Shown in pieces: positions 20,211-31,023 of a stretch of 64,000 nucleotides of DNA (position 1 is its first letter; the number at the start of each line of letters is the position of its first letter). Source of the stretch: Perkinsus olseni. Taxonomy: Eukaryota; Perkinsozoa; Perkinsida. The notes under the pieces are model-generated. The model made no database searches. It had not been told where the DNA came from and saw only the letters and a program-made list of their open reading frames with translations. The stretch spans positions 1 to 64,000 of the forward strand of contig JABANN010000064.1 of assembly GCA_013115125.1 (NCBI GenBank). Reading direction: 5' to 3'. A program made the translations under genes and the position numbers.

Positions 20211-22697
20211 ATGAATATCCCGCCTTCGATAACGTCTGTGTCTCAAGAGGATATATTCACCAACCCCTTCTTCGCTAAAGTGCGGGAAGAGGATTCTCTG
20301 TTGCAATACGCAGCTGGAGGAGGGTCTACTGGGGCTGCTGAGAGTGGTCGTCCACCTGTGGTAGTATGTGGGGGCATCTTCGTCCTACTCGTCTGAGGGA
20401 GGTACGAACTTCACGGAGTTTGACCCATCTCACCGAGTGAATATCGGCGGTACGCCAGCCATTACGTACCGTGAATTCCTTTTTTTTCAACCGGAACACC
20501 GTGAATTTCTTGTGAGGAAAACCGGCTCCTTCGAGTTTGACCTTCCGAATAACGATTGCAGAATCCTATCTTCTCAGATCCTCGTGCCATGTCAGCGATC
20601 TTTGTCTGGGCAGCCTGAGAGCGCCTCTCTGAGCAGACACCACCAAATAGAGGCACACATCCTCCAGAGCGCTCACGTCCCCGGTCAGTACTGCAACTTA
20701 CGAGGGCAGGTATCGACTGATCGGATCTGGTTCCGGCCACGTGGTGGTTTTCTTAGGGTCTGGAAATCAAGTCTGACAGAGTCATTACTGGGGTCGGTTT
20801 TGGGCAGCGGCGAATTTGTCATGTAACCCAGACTGAGAACATGTGAGCCGCTAGGAGGCACTGTAGGTATTAGACTCGAGTCTTCAGGTATGACTACGGC
20901 ACTAACTTCAAGATCTTTGTCTTAGACAGGCCCGTCTGTGGGGCGTATACTAGCGGCAGAGGTAGGCCGCGGGAGTTGAAGTGCTGTTGTATGGACCTGT
21001 TAGGTGGTGCTGGTCCGGCGAGCCTGGCAATGGCAGGACCTTGCGATTGGCTGTCCGGCTGTCCCCAAGCTGAAGATGACTTTTATGATAAGATCTTCAA
21101 ATTCCGTCAGACGTACCTGTTGGTAGGTTCGACGGGCTTTATCCCATCATGATCTTAATGCCACTTCATGAACAGGTACCGGGATACGAGAAAGCAGCCG
21201 CTGTTAGGATTCGGGATATCGCCAGTGAAGCTGTTGCCGCTGTAGAGAGGCATGAGGCCGGTAGCGAGCCCCTCCATTGCTGAGTACTCCTGCTACCATG
21301 CTCTTTAGGCAAGCCCTCTGGCCTAGTTCGACCAGTGGCGGCCCCTCCCGGATCGGACATCAAGTAGTGCACTGCAGTGGACCCCTGTGGGTAGAGTTGA
21401 TGTGTGTAGACACGAGGTGGAGAGGACGGCCTATGCTACACTGCATGCCTTCATATTCCCCCACATACTGCAGTACACGTTACCTGAGGACACAAGGCTG
21501 ACTGAGCGCATACGGTACGCGTGTCAACTGTCGAGGGTTGCGATTGCTCTGCCGTGTCTCGGGCGAGGGCTCATAGGGCTCAGGCGCTATGCTATTGTGC
21601 AAGAGTTCGTATTCAGGAACTACTGCAATGGAGGTAATCTCAATCTGCGAACGATTCTAGCAGCAGCATCGGCGCCGAAGGATATTCTCGCGGCCAAAAA
21701 CGATGTATGTCTCGTTTCTTGGGGATGCCTGCCCTCTCAGATCGTGGCCTCTGCAGGTTCTCACACGCTCCGTTCAAAGTCTGGTGGCGGAGCTGGGCAA
21801 ACTGGATAATCAAATAGCCCCGATGGATAAGCTCTCGGCTATGACGGTGTGTGGGGTTGGCCCTTGGGCGCGGTGAAGAGGTTGCGCTTACGTTCTCAGA
21901 CTGCTCTAGAGCACTGCCAGAAGCTGGTGTCCGAGATCGTTCGATCCTCGTTGCTAGTCACTGCACCGGACCAAGGGGGACCGGCCCGGGTGGAAGTCTC
22001 TGCTGATCACGTAATGAGCTGTGTGCTGTAGAGCTCGGTGAGGGGTGGTTGGCCAGGTCCTGGCGATGTTCGTGGCTGCTATTGCCTCACTAGCCAGCAG
22101 TAGAGATCGCGCCAATACGCGAGTCCAGATCAATGCGCACATGTGTCATGTTGATATGTATGTTGAAGCGCACGACGAGTTGAAGTAAGACCTTTCGGTG
22201 CGGGCCTCACGGGACCTTCGCTCCGCCTCAGGTTTTCCCAGGGTCAATACGCGGTGTCTACGATACACTCGGCACTCGAGTTTTGGCGACAACCTCATGC
22301 GGAGTGCCGTGAGTTCGACATTCACACGCCGGAGGAAGAGGCGACGAAAACTGAGGATACCTCAGAGGATGATAAGGGTGATATCTCCTGTCAATGTGCC
22401 AGCTCGTCGTTCGAAAGCGTCGATGGTCGGCTAGTTGACGCTTGCAGCGTTCTCTTCTTCAAGGCGGGGATCACTCACCCGCTCCTCCTTCAGGTATGTT
22501 TGACAAATCTTCCTCCATTTTCGAGGCCTGTCTTCGGGCGGGTTCTGATGAGCCTCGCCATGGTGCGGTATCCACTTTGCACAGCGCAAGCGCCGAGAAA
22601 GTTTCCTAAGGCTGATGTTTGTGCGCTGTGTTCGGGTCCGTGTAAACTGGCAGGTCTACAGTTCTCGGCCACTCGGCTAACAGAATGCCATCCATTA
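20211..22697 (+). CDS. VPS9-domain Rab5-type exchange factor
   Basis: Starts MNIPPSITSVSQEDIF; a first exon to about 20363 is followed by one beginning GGTNFTEFDPSHRVN. Middle exons give VERTAYATLHAFIFPHIL and LQYTLPEDTRLTERIRY (21387-21520), then LDNQIAPMDKLSAMT and HCQKLVSEIVRSSLLV, VEVSADHVMSCVL, VQINAHMCHVDMYVEAHDEL and, across an intron (about 22186-22231), FSQGQYAVSTIHSALEFW. That series follows the helical VPS9 fold, including the conserved aspartate/serine loop and the GYYLTSLESAL-like end. VPS9 proteins load GTP on Rab5/Vps21 GTPases at early endosomes. An acidic linker (EEEATKTEDTSEDD) and a C-terminal LLLQ precede a GTATGT donor at about 22495; the real end is unsure (22697 if spliced to the AG at 22682-22683). 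Exons before 21380 are approximate. Confidence 0.72.
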
Positions 22698-23473
22698 GGA
22701 GGAGCCGGCGTCAGCAGCGGCAGCAGCAGCAGAATCGGAAGGAACTACGATCGACAACAGTGACCCTTCTCACCTTGCTCTCCTGTTATATTGGTACCTC
22801 TACGCTCCTCTTTGCCATAACTGGATTCCATGACCTAGCGGAGACTAACGTGCCGGCCCAACTGTCTACCGTGGGCTCTCTCCGTGGAAGGCTGACCCCA
22901 CCTCGTGTCGTGACCCCTCCTAAACTTCCTCCCTACTCACCACCACTCTTCGGAGTCTGGGCGGTGTCCGCGGTATCGGGTGTACTCTTACTAAGTGCTG
23001 CTGTCGGTCGAAGCGGCGGCGCCTCTCGACTGGCCCGGCCCTTGGCGGCTGTGGCCTTCCTCGTTAACATTGGGGTTGGTATTGTAGGTGGGATCCTCCC
23101 ACTGCTCCGGTGTGCTTCCTTAGTGTTGAGACTGGCCAAATGGTCGATGTCTCTGAGCTCTTTCCTCACCTGGCTATTCACCTTGGGTGTGGTAAGCCCG
23201 GAAATGCCGTTAGCGTGGAAGCTGTACGCGGGTGCAGGGGCTCTCACTCAACCGTTACTCGCAACGTTACGAAAGGTAATACAATCTACCGTCTTCTCAC
23301 CTCTATGTTGTCTGAGGGCTAGTTTCGTATCGGTTGATGGTTTTCTGTGTTAGGTACTTCCCTCTGCAGCGATGACCGATATACCCTTCACGTTCCTCTG
23401 GTTGATAGTGGACTCCGCGGCCCACTTTGCTCAGAGTTGGATCACGCGCACCGTGCTTGGTGGGGGAGGCTAG
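22685..23473 (+). CDS. Multi-pass membrane protein, unassigned
   Basis: Exons 22685-23275 and 23354-23473 (78-base intron, phase 0) give 236 residues. An Arg/Gln-rich cytosolic start (CAG repeat at about 22719-22736) is followed by hydrophobic spans around LLTLLSCYIGTSTLLFAI, FGVWAVSAVSGVLLL, VAFLVNIGVGIVGGILPLL, SLSSFLTWLFTLG and FTFLWLIVDSAAHF, with a proline-rich loop after span one. It ends in GGGG. The ATG sits one base after an AG (CTAACAG|A) that could serve as a spliced-leader acceptor; the same AG could also be the cis acceptor for the end of the VPS9 gene. No family recognised. Confidence 0.6.
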
Positions 23474-23642
23474 CCGGAAAGACTCACCCGAATTCGCCGA
23501 TACAGTAGCATTGCCGTTTCTAGCCTCGCTGTATCTCCTCCCTTGCGTTAATTCAATGCTCTGTGGCGGGTGACGACCGAGATCCGAGCCTGTATGATGA
23601 TCGCAGTCTGGCGCTCAAGTTTATCATCACTCTACGATCTAC

Positions 23643-25767
23643 ATGTTTTACAAGTCTACCAGGGGAAAGGACACCCACGTTTCTTTCGTGGATGCGGTAA
23701 GTGGCGGAGTTTCCAACCTTACGACGTCAATAACATCCCCACAGGTGCTTCAAGGTCTGGGCAGTGATGGCGGCCTCCTTATCCCCGAGCAAGTTCCAAA
23801 GATCACGCCGCAGGTAGGCTTCCGGGCCCCCGCTTGATCTCCATTCATTCCGTCAGGAGTGGGAGGAGTGGAGGTCACTGTCGTACAGGCCTTTGGCGTG
23901 TCGTGTCCTGAGAAAGTTCATCTCACCCACGGAGATATCGGATGGGGAGCTACAGAAGCAGGACTACAGCTCGTCGCCTGGGTGGTGTGGACTGATCTCT
24001 CAGGCTTGTGGAGGACGCCTACGGCAATTTTCGAGATCACGAGCTCACTCCTGTGAAGCGAGTGGGCGAACAATATGTATGTGGCATCAAGGGCGGCCTT
24101 GAAGCAGCGTCAGTGTTGCCCATCAGGTTCTGGAACTCTTTCATGGGCCTACCTTCGCCTTCAAGGACTTGGCCCTTCAACTACTCGGCCCCCTCTTCGA
24201 GCTTTGTCTCGAACGCAAGCATAGTAGGGTCTCGTTCAGAGAGTACCGACTTGGAGGTGTGGCACCTCAGAGCAGCTGCTCATACTGGGTGCAACTTCTG
24301 GTGACACGGGCAGCGCCGCGATAGCTGGTGTGAAGGGGAGGAAGAATATTAGGTGTAAATCGCCTTCAGCGGAGGTCCTACAGACACATTCTTGCAAAGG
24401 TGTCATCCTCTACCCGCATGGCCGCACGTCGAAGATTCAGGAGCTGCAGATGACCACTACGGCAGACGAGAACATCCACTGTTTGGCCGTCAAAGGGGTG
24501 GGCATCGCGCGGCTTCTTCACTGCAGCGTGTCTTTGGCATCCCGATTAGAACTTCGACGACTGCCAGAATATTGTGAAGGGTATTATGAACAGTCCGCTG
24601 AAGGAGGAGCTGAGTATAGGCGCGGTGAACTCTATCAACTGGGCCCGCATACTAGCCCAGATAGTGTAACGTGTGGAGAATAAGATGGACTCAAGTCATC
24701 CGGACAGGATAGGTATTACGCCTACGCCACAGCGAGGATACAAGAAAAGGAAAACTGCAGTCTGGTGGATTTCGTGGTCCCAACTGGGAATTTCGGGGAC
24801 ATTCTGGCCGGGTATCGTCCTCCGTAACGCATCTGGCTTTCTTCGTCCGGATCCTTTCTGCGGTTATCAGCTACTACTGCCGTATGATGGGAGCACCGAT
24901 CGGCCGTCTCGTCATAGCGTCCAATCAGAATGACATTCTACCAAGGTTTTTTGAGGTGGGTTCTTCCTATTCAATTCATCCATGGCCCCATCGTTGATGC
25001 TTTTCAGACGGGCACGTATTCTTACCATGATGAAGTCCGACCCAGCCTCTCTCCAAGCATGGATATCGCAGTAAGCCGTTCGTCCTCCGCAGACCGCGTT
25101 TCCCGCCAGGACTGCCGAATTGACAGAGTGTCCTGCAGATATCATCCAACTTCGAGAGGTTCCTCTACTATCTCTTCGGGGGAGACACCAAGCGTCTTAA
25201 TGAAAAAATTCAGGATTTGAAAACCAAGAAAGCGTGGGATATACTCCTTTCTCATAGATGTTTCTGGGATTCCCCGGCATCAGGTTCTCCGTGACCTGCG
25301 AAGAGCTCGACAGGGCGCGCCAGGAATTTGCCGCTTATTGTGTGGATGAGGTAGCCTTAGTATATCAGAAGGGACCGAGAGGATTCGTGTGCCAGGAAAG
25401 CACGAAAAAATGTGTCGCCAAGGTCTTCCGCGATGCCGGATACCTCCTCTGTCCACACTCGTAAGTGACCCTTCACTTGAACTGCCACGATGTTGTTTGT
25501 TGATCATCAGTGCGGTTGGTTATGCTGCTGGCGAACAGTTCCTGCTCCATCGCACTTCTTCTAAGAACCCCGTTGTGGCTTTGGCCACTGCCCATGTGGC
25601 TAAGTTCGTCGAGGTGGACGATCCTTCTTCGTGTGTCTGTCATGCTATGTGAGTCGTCATCATGCTTTCAGCCACTTCAAGCGAGTTACAGGGAGAAGGG
25701 TGGTGCTTCACCAGAGCTCATGAAGGCTCTCTCGAGTTGTATGCCGGGAGAACTCCAACGCTTGTAG
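23643..25767 (+). CDS. Threonine synthase (PLP enzyme)
   Basis: Converts O-phosphohomoserine to threonine. Sixteen exons stay in phase (466 residues): 23643-23696, 23745-23813, 23857-23957, 24004-24076, 24127-24223, 24271-24354, 24400-24497, 24550-24663, 24708-24823, 24871-24955, 25008-25070, 25139-25233, 25284-25350, 25396-25460, 25511-25634, 25672-25767. Motifs in order: MFYKSTRGKDTHVSF, GLGSDGGLLIPEQVP, VLELFHGPTFAFKDLALQ (PLP lysine), LGATSGDTGSAAIAGVKG, VILYPHGRTSKIQELQM, GAVNSINWARILAQI, VPTGNFGDILAGY, ASNQNDILPRFF, SSNFERFLYYLFGG and ALATAHVAKFVEV. This is the fungal/bacterial-type enzyme with the N-terminal domain. Intron 3 (23958-24003) begins GC rather than GT. The final donor (25635) is weak and chosen for phase. 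Confidence 0.93.
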
Positions 25768-27012
25768 GAACCTCAAGGTCACCAGAATGGGGATTCGTTG
25801 TCTTCAGGTACAATCTTCCGAGTAGACGCACGGTGATCGAGAATGATGTTGAGGATGTCAAACAGTACCTGCTGCGGAACTTCTCCGAAGGCGGCCGCTG
25901 TTGTGGAGGTCAGCATGAAGGGGGTTGTCCCACCTCCCACGTTTGAAGTGTTCGCCAGGTTTCGGTGCTGCTGCGGGTATCGCAGTCTTGGCTGTCGCCA
26001 TTGGCGCGATAGTGATGATGAAAAGGAAACAGTAGACCATGAGATAGAGCCATTGATTTTTCTGTTTTCACAGTATGAGTGTGTCGTTACAATGGGTGGC
26101 GCCCAAGTTCGGTAACTCCGGATGCTCCAAGTGCGAATGCTGTTATCAACGATGATTGAAAATCATTAGTAATGGATATTGCCATCATCGTTCGTAGAGC
26201 CAGTGAGGCAGGCGGCGCCTATGAGGCGCTGAGGTAAGCGGCAAACGACTCGTTGTAGAGATCACCTCTCCGCTGGGAGACGCTAAGCAGAGTACACTTG
26301 CTTGGCCAGTTCGATTTGTAATCCACAACTGAGCCGCCGGGAGTCTGTTGCATCTGGTGGGGCATCGGAATAGAGTGTGTTTTTTTGGAGGGAGAAAGTA
26401 GACACAGGGTACTTACCGAGGGTGACAAAGTTTGCATTCTCAGAACTGATACGTTCATCTGAGCAGAAATTCCAATGTAAATACTCCTCTGCAGCACGGG
26501 CCTCGTAACGCGGTCCCTTCTACTGTTGCCATGGAGCGGCCATCAATTCGACTATCGCCTTTCCGCGAGACACATCAACAGTTGATGATCAACTGTACTC
26601 AAACTGTACTCCTCGATCACTCAGAGATTATCGTACGGAGCGAACAAGCTCGTTATGGTGAATGTCAAGAATTGAGATTTCTCCGTTATTACGAAGCTTT
26701 TACATGTCTAACTTGGAGGTTTTATGTATTCTAAAATGAGAAATCAATCGTATTCAATTTATTGTGTGCGATGTATAAAAACGCGGAATGAATAGACAAG
26801 AGTCAGCGCCAGAATAGACCCTAAGCAGGATCTTTTCGCTGAACGACGTAACAACAAGGCCAAAGACAATACTCATTACCTCCTGACACTGCTGGTAACG
26901 TAGAGCTATAAATGATGCTTCGACTCAGATGTTACAAAGACCACAGAAAAGAATATCAATGTTACTGACGAAACATGTACATCATGTAGGAGAGGAGGTC
27001 ACGTCGTGACCG
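25768..27012. other. Intergenic; possible small tail-anchored frame
   Basis: At about 25960-26035 a frame encodes FGAAAGIAVLAVAIGAIV followed by MMKRKQ and a stop, which looks like a C-terminal membrane anchor; upstream exons could lie between 25780 and 25950 but I could not join them. The rest is non-coding by eye. A 19-base odd palindrome lies at 26578-26596. Confidence 0.4.
26578..26596. repeat. Short perfect inverted repeat, 9-base arms
   Basis: Arms ACAGTTGAT and ATCAACTGT around a single G. It is the shortest of three odd palindromes with a central G that lie around the two TmpA-like genes. Confidence 0.6.
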
Positions 27013-28347
27013 TCACGAATCGAATATAACTCCATATGCACGGATGCCGTTCTTTTCGAGACCCCGCGTAACCTCTCGAGTAGCCTTCATATTAGAAATG
27101 AATACCACAGCTTCGAAGCTTCCATGTTCCCACAGATTCCTCGCCACTTGGACTAGATCCGGACGACCCAACTTCTGTGTGTCGTGGATGATGGCCGTGG
27201 GGTCCATTCTCCGGATGGTAGTCATGATCGCTGAGCCGTAGGTCTCCAAAGGTGCTCGAGCGGACCATACGATCTTCACTGGGTGGCTTGGCTGTTCTAC
27301 GAAGAGACTTAGACAAGGCCCTATACCAGAGCCAGTGGCCATGACTATACATGGCCTGAAGAGCTTCACCACTCGAACCGTCCCGAACTGTGGAAGTCCT
27401 CGCGTCCAGATCCTACTCGGCGGGTTATCAATAATTCGGCCTGACCAGTCCCCCGCGCGAGAGATAATGATAGAGAAACCTTTCTGATCCACATGCCAGA
27501 CCTTCTTCTCTTCCTCGCTCAGGCCCGCAATGGAGCTTCGAATATTCGGTATCACCGCAAATGCATGCGTCTCGCGCAGAGGTGAGTCAGTGACTCGAAT
27601 AGCCTGTCCGAATGATACAATTCTATGTCCAAAGTTGAGGACGAGCGCGTGGGAGGAGAGTCGCCGGCACTCAACCACACGCTTCCTCAGATGTAACCAG
27701 GGAAAAATAACAAAACCGGTGATGAGAGAGACCTCCCACACACGGACATCAGAAAGAAAAAGTTTCCAGAAATTCGAATGGGACAGTAAAGCATCTTCTC
27801 TAACTGCCAGCATGAGCTGCATCCAGAATATCAAGAGAAGTGCCCAGGCACAGTAGCGATGCACGCGTTCGAAACAGTTGTGGTGCAGCCTGCGCATAAA
27901 TGGCAGGGCGAAGAGTATGATCAAGACCATTGAAGAGAGTACGAAACACGAGCTCAAGATGCGCATGCTAGTAGCACTATCCTTCTGGTACAGTTTGATG
28001 ATGAGGGCAACGTACCAAATCAGCGCTGCCGAAGCAGAGGCCCTGTGGATGGCTCCATAATAACAATAAACTCGTCCGAATTGTCTTCTTATCGACAGCG
28101 GGAGGTGAGTAGACTTATCGACGAATAGCACGAAGAGCGAGTTAACGAAATACTCATTTCTCGTTACGACTGTGGGTAGCAGGTACGTCGTGACCGCTAC
28201 CGAACTTGTGTAGACACCAGGCTGCAGAAATATTTCTACCAGAGCGAAGATCAAAATGTTCAGAACAGCTACGGGGAAGAAAACTCTGCGAAATGGCGTG
28301 AAGTGCCCCTTCATGGCGCGCGGTTTACGAGAAGGATGGAGGGGCAT
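27013..28347 (-). CDS. TmpA-like transmembrane reductase, copy A
   Basis: Intronless minus-strand frame of 444 residues from the ATG at 28347 (an upstream TTG frame exists, but an acceptor AG lies between). N-terminal half: membrane spans with the family phrase TRNEYFVNSLF and histidines in YYGAIHR and RLHHNCFERVHRYCAW. C-terminal half: FAD/NAD-binding-type segments FSIIISRAGDWSGRIIDNPP, FRPCIVMATGSGIGPCLSL, RAPLETYGSAIM, IHDTQKLGRPDLV and GIRAYGVIFDS. This order matches the fungal TmpA group (a membrane flavoprotein studied in Aspergillus) and related domains of adenylating reductases, distant kin of ferric reductases. Electron acceptor and localisation are unknown. Its 3' 763 bases are nearly identical to copy B while the 5' half is diverged. 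Confidence 0.85.
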   Translation of the reverse strand: MPLHPSRKPRAMKGHFTPFRRVFFPVAVLNILIFALVEIFLQPGVYTSSVAVTTYLLPTVVTRNEYFVNSLFVLFVDKSTHLPLSIRRQFGRVYCYYGAIHRASASAALIWYVALIIKLYQKDSATSMRILSSCFVLSSMVLIILFALPFMRRLHHNCFERVHRYCAWALLLIFWMQLMLAVREDALLSHSNFWKLFLSDVRVWEVSLITGFVIFPWLHLRKRVVECRRLSSHALVLNFGHRIVSFGQAIRVTDSPLRETHAFAVIPNIRSSIAGLSEEEKKVWHVDQKGFSIIISRAGDWSGRIIDNPPSRIWTRGLPQFGTVRVVKLFRPCIVMATGSGIGPCLSLFVEQPSHPVKIVWSARAPLETYGSAIMTTIRRMDPTAIIHDTQKLGRPDLVQVARNLWEHGSFEAVVFISNMKATREVTRGLEKNGIRAYGVIFDS

Positions 28348-31023
28348 GCGGGAAATGGTACCTGAAATAATATGTGGCAATCTCCTTGAAAAAGTGTGGA
28401 CGCTTCATTTAGAACGACGCTATCCTGTGACTGAGACTCTGAACGGTTCACTTTGCTTTAGTGCGGATTGGTCATTGGCGTAGGGTCCAATGCGTTGAAC
28501 ACCCGGGCTCATGGGGAGCACGGGAGGGAGATAGAAAAATGGCGCGACCTACAGCGTTCAACGCGACGCTCATGTATGCGCGCAAGTGATCGACCAAACA
28601 AGGACGTCCGACGAATCAAAAGCTTTTTGATCTCACGGTACGCAGCAGTCGGTGTAGGATACCGTGAGCGCCCTCGTTCGTAGCAGTGTCGAATCCTGGT
28701 GTCCCACTCAACGTGGGCCACGCTGACAGGCCGCTGTAAGATCGAGCTGCTATCATACGACTGCAACTTTTGCATGGACTTCTCAACTTCATTCTCCTTA
28801 AGCAGCGAATCGCTGTGTGATAGAAGGATGATCCTTCAAGGAACTCCCTGCCCCGGGTGGACAGCCTTTGTAACTATGGCAGCTCAATAGCTCGCCACAT
28901 TGTTATGTGTAGATCGACTCCCTTTGACCATCATCATTAGATACCCATGGGCTGTTGTGCAGCACAGGGCAGTAAAAGTTGTGCAGCCTGTGCGAAGTAG
29001 ACAGTAATTGACGGGCGCCAAAGACTTGAGCGTAGCCGATATGTATATGCGTCAAATGATCGGTTTCAGTTAGAATCGTTCAAGGCATATTGTTGATACT
29101 CCTGGCAACCTCGTTGGGCGCAACTCGAGTATTATCTTGTATATGTATTGGGCCTTTAGGATTGTGTTACCAGAGTTATTATCATCGACTACCTAAAGTA
29201 TCAATCAACGAGTCGTTGACAACGACCCGGTCACGACTTGGAGTATACGTCCGCGATCGGTTGATATTGTCCGTGCGTGCAGAGCATATTCCTCTTCAGA
29301 GCACTTTGCGGCTCGGACTTTCTTTGTTGCGTCACATCTTGGATTGATGATGGAAAATGTAAGGAACGTAACTAGAAGGCCGAAAAGTCTGGTATTCTCA
29401 GCATTGTTTCTCTTCATTGCCTCTTCAAAAATGCGATCAGCATAGCTGTACGCAAAGTTTGGAGCCTTTCCTGCGGACACAGCGTCGCCGAAGCTGCATG
29501 AGACATACGGAATCTTCGCCGAGGGGACGTATCCTGTCGCGAGTGGCGAGGAAATGTATGTGAAGGAGAAGCGGCGTCCAGTTCAGCTGTAGAGCCACAG
29601 GTAACAGCCGAGAAAGTTGCACACTTCGCCCAAGCATTGTGTCTGATGAAGTTCATCAAGCCTTGAAAGCGTACGTGCAGGGAGATATCACGACGTGACG
29701 TATGGAATTGCTGGCGTAAATGGCCGCCATTCAATGGCGTAGAATATACCTGACGGACTATCTTGCGGGATTCCCAAAACTGTACGTCGGAAAATTCAAC
29801 GAAGTTCGAAGGCTTCGGAAGCTTTTTTGAAGGGCTCCCCATTGATACTGTGGTGGAGACGAGATTCTGGGGTGCCGTTCTTTTCTTACATGAAGCCGAA
29901 GAAACCGATGATACGAGGACTTCCTCCATCACAATGCAGTGACTGCATGAGTCGCAAGGGTGAACCTGCCATCCACGTTTGAATCAGAGTCATCAGACCA
30001 AGATCTGTGAACAATCTCGAAGGCCTCCCTGCAATCTTCCGTAAGCGCCAAACGCTGTTCAACCACTCCACCGCGATCAAGCGGTTCCTTCAACAGACCG
30101 CAGTTCGGGAAGAAGGGAAGCTGGTTCCGCGAATTACGGGACACATGATAGTGTGTCATATCCTCTGAGATTATTTGGATAACTAGCAACGTGTCACTCA
30201 AAGGTGCACCAACAGTATGACCGAATTAAGACAACTCAGGACTCTTTGCCGTCGAAGTATACAGAGGTTCTAGGATTATCATCATACCCATCATGGATAT
30301 GATGATGATAAAGTGGATACTACAGTAGAGCCAAAGCAACTCTAACGGCGTCAACAACAGTTGAAGTTGTTGAATAACTTGGATAAAACGAGCTCGACCC
30401 AGTCCACTAGTTTGACGTTAGAAGATATTAGAACGCAATCGGGGACTAGAGTAACATAACAAAATCGCAGCAACTTTCCGTTGGTCGCTACATGATGTAG
30501 CGACCAACGGAAAGATGCCTACATCATTTGCGACACAACCTTTCTCAATTTTTGACGGGAGCGGCCCACTTCCCTGACTCACCCCCCTGCAACGCGACAT
30601 TCCATCTGTTAGGTTTGCTCTATGGGAAGCAAAAGCGTACGTTAACGTACGGAGGAGCTCGAACCACAGATTGGTGGCGGCAGGAAAAAAATCTTGGAAT
30701 CTTGCGAGCCACAGGTTGTGCTTTCTTTGCCGCTCTGAAATTTTCATATGAGAAGACGTAGTACACTAGGTGTACTGAATAGAAAAAAGTTCACACGGCA
30801 CCACATCTTGACAGATCGCGATACGATCGGCTCAAATGACATGATAATAAAAGGAGAGCTGGTACCACTCATGAGAAGAAAAATTTGAAAGGGACTTTAA
30901 GGTAACAAATTCCAAGACTATGTGAAAGACCATACAGGACATAAATACATGATACATTTTAGACCACGAATAACAGCAAGTAGATGCTACTCACGAAACA
31001 TTTATATCATGTAGGAGAGGAGG
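28348..31023. other. Spacer between TmpA copies; unassigned minus frames
   Basis: Minus-strand open frames at 29414-29932 and 29929-30201 overlap end to end and could be exons of one gene (the second carries AFEIVHRSWSDDSD, the first PSKKLPKPSNFVEF) but I recognise no family. A 41-base perfect hairpin occupies 30474-30514. The remainder is low-information sequence with several TCAACAAC/GTTGTTGA-type small inverted repeats (for example 30351-30373). Confidence 0.4.
30474..30514. repeat. Perfect hairpin, 20-base arms
   Basis: Left arm CTTTCCGTTGGTCGCTACAT (30474-30493), a single G, and its exact reverse complement (30495-30514). It lies about 0.5 kb downstream (minus orientation) of TmpA copy B. 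Confidence 0.95.

Noticed and set aside
27400-27860. Plus-strand frames over the TmpA genes
   Set aside because: Antisense shadows that recur identically in both copies because the DNA is duplicated.
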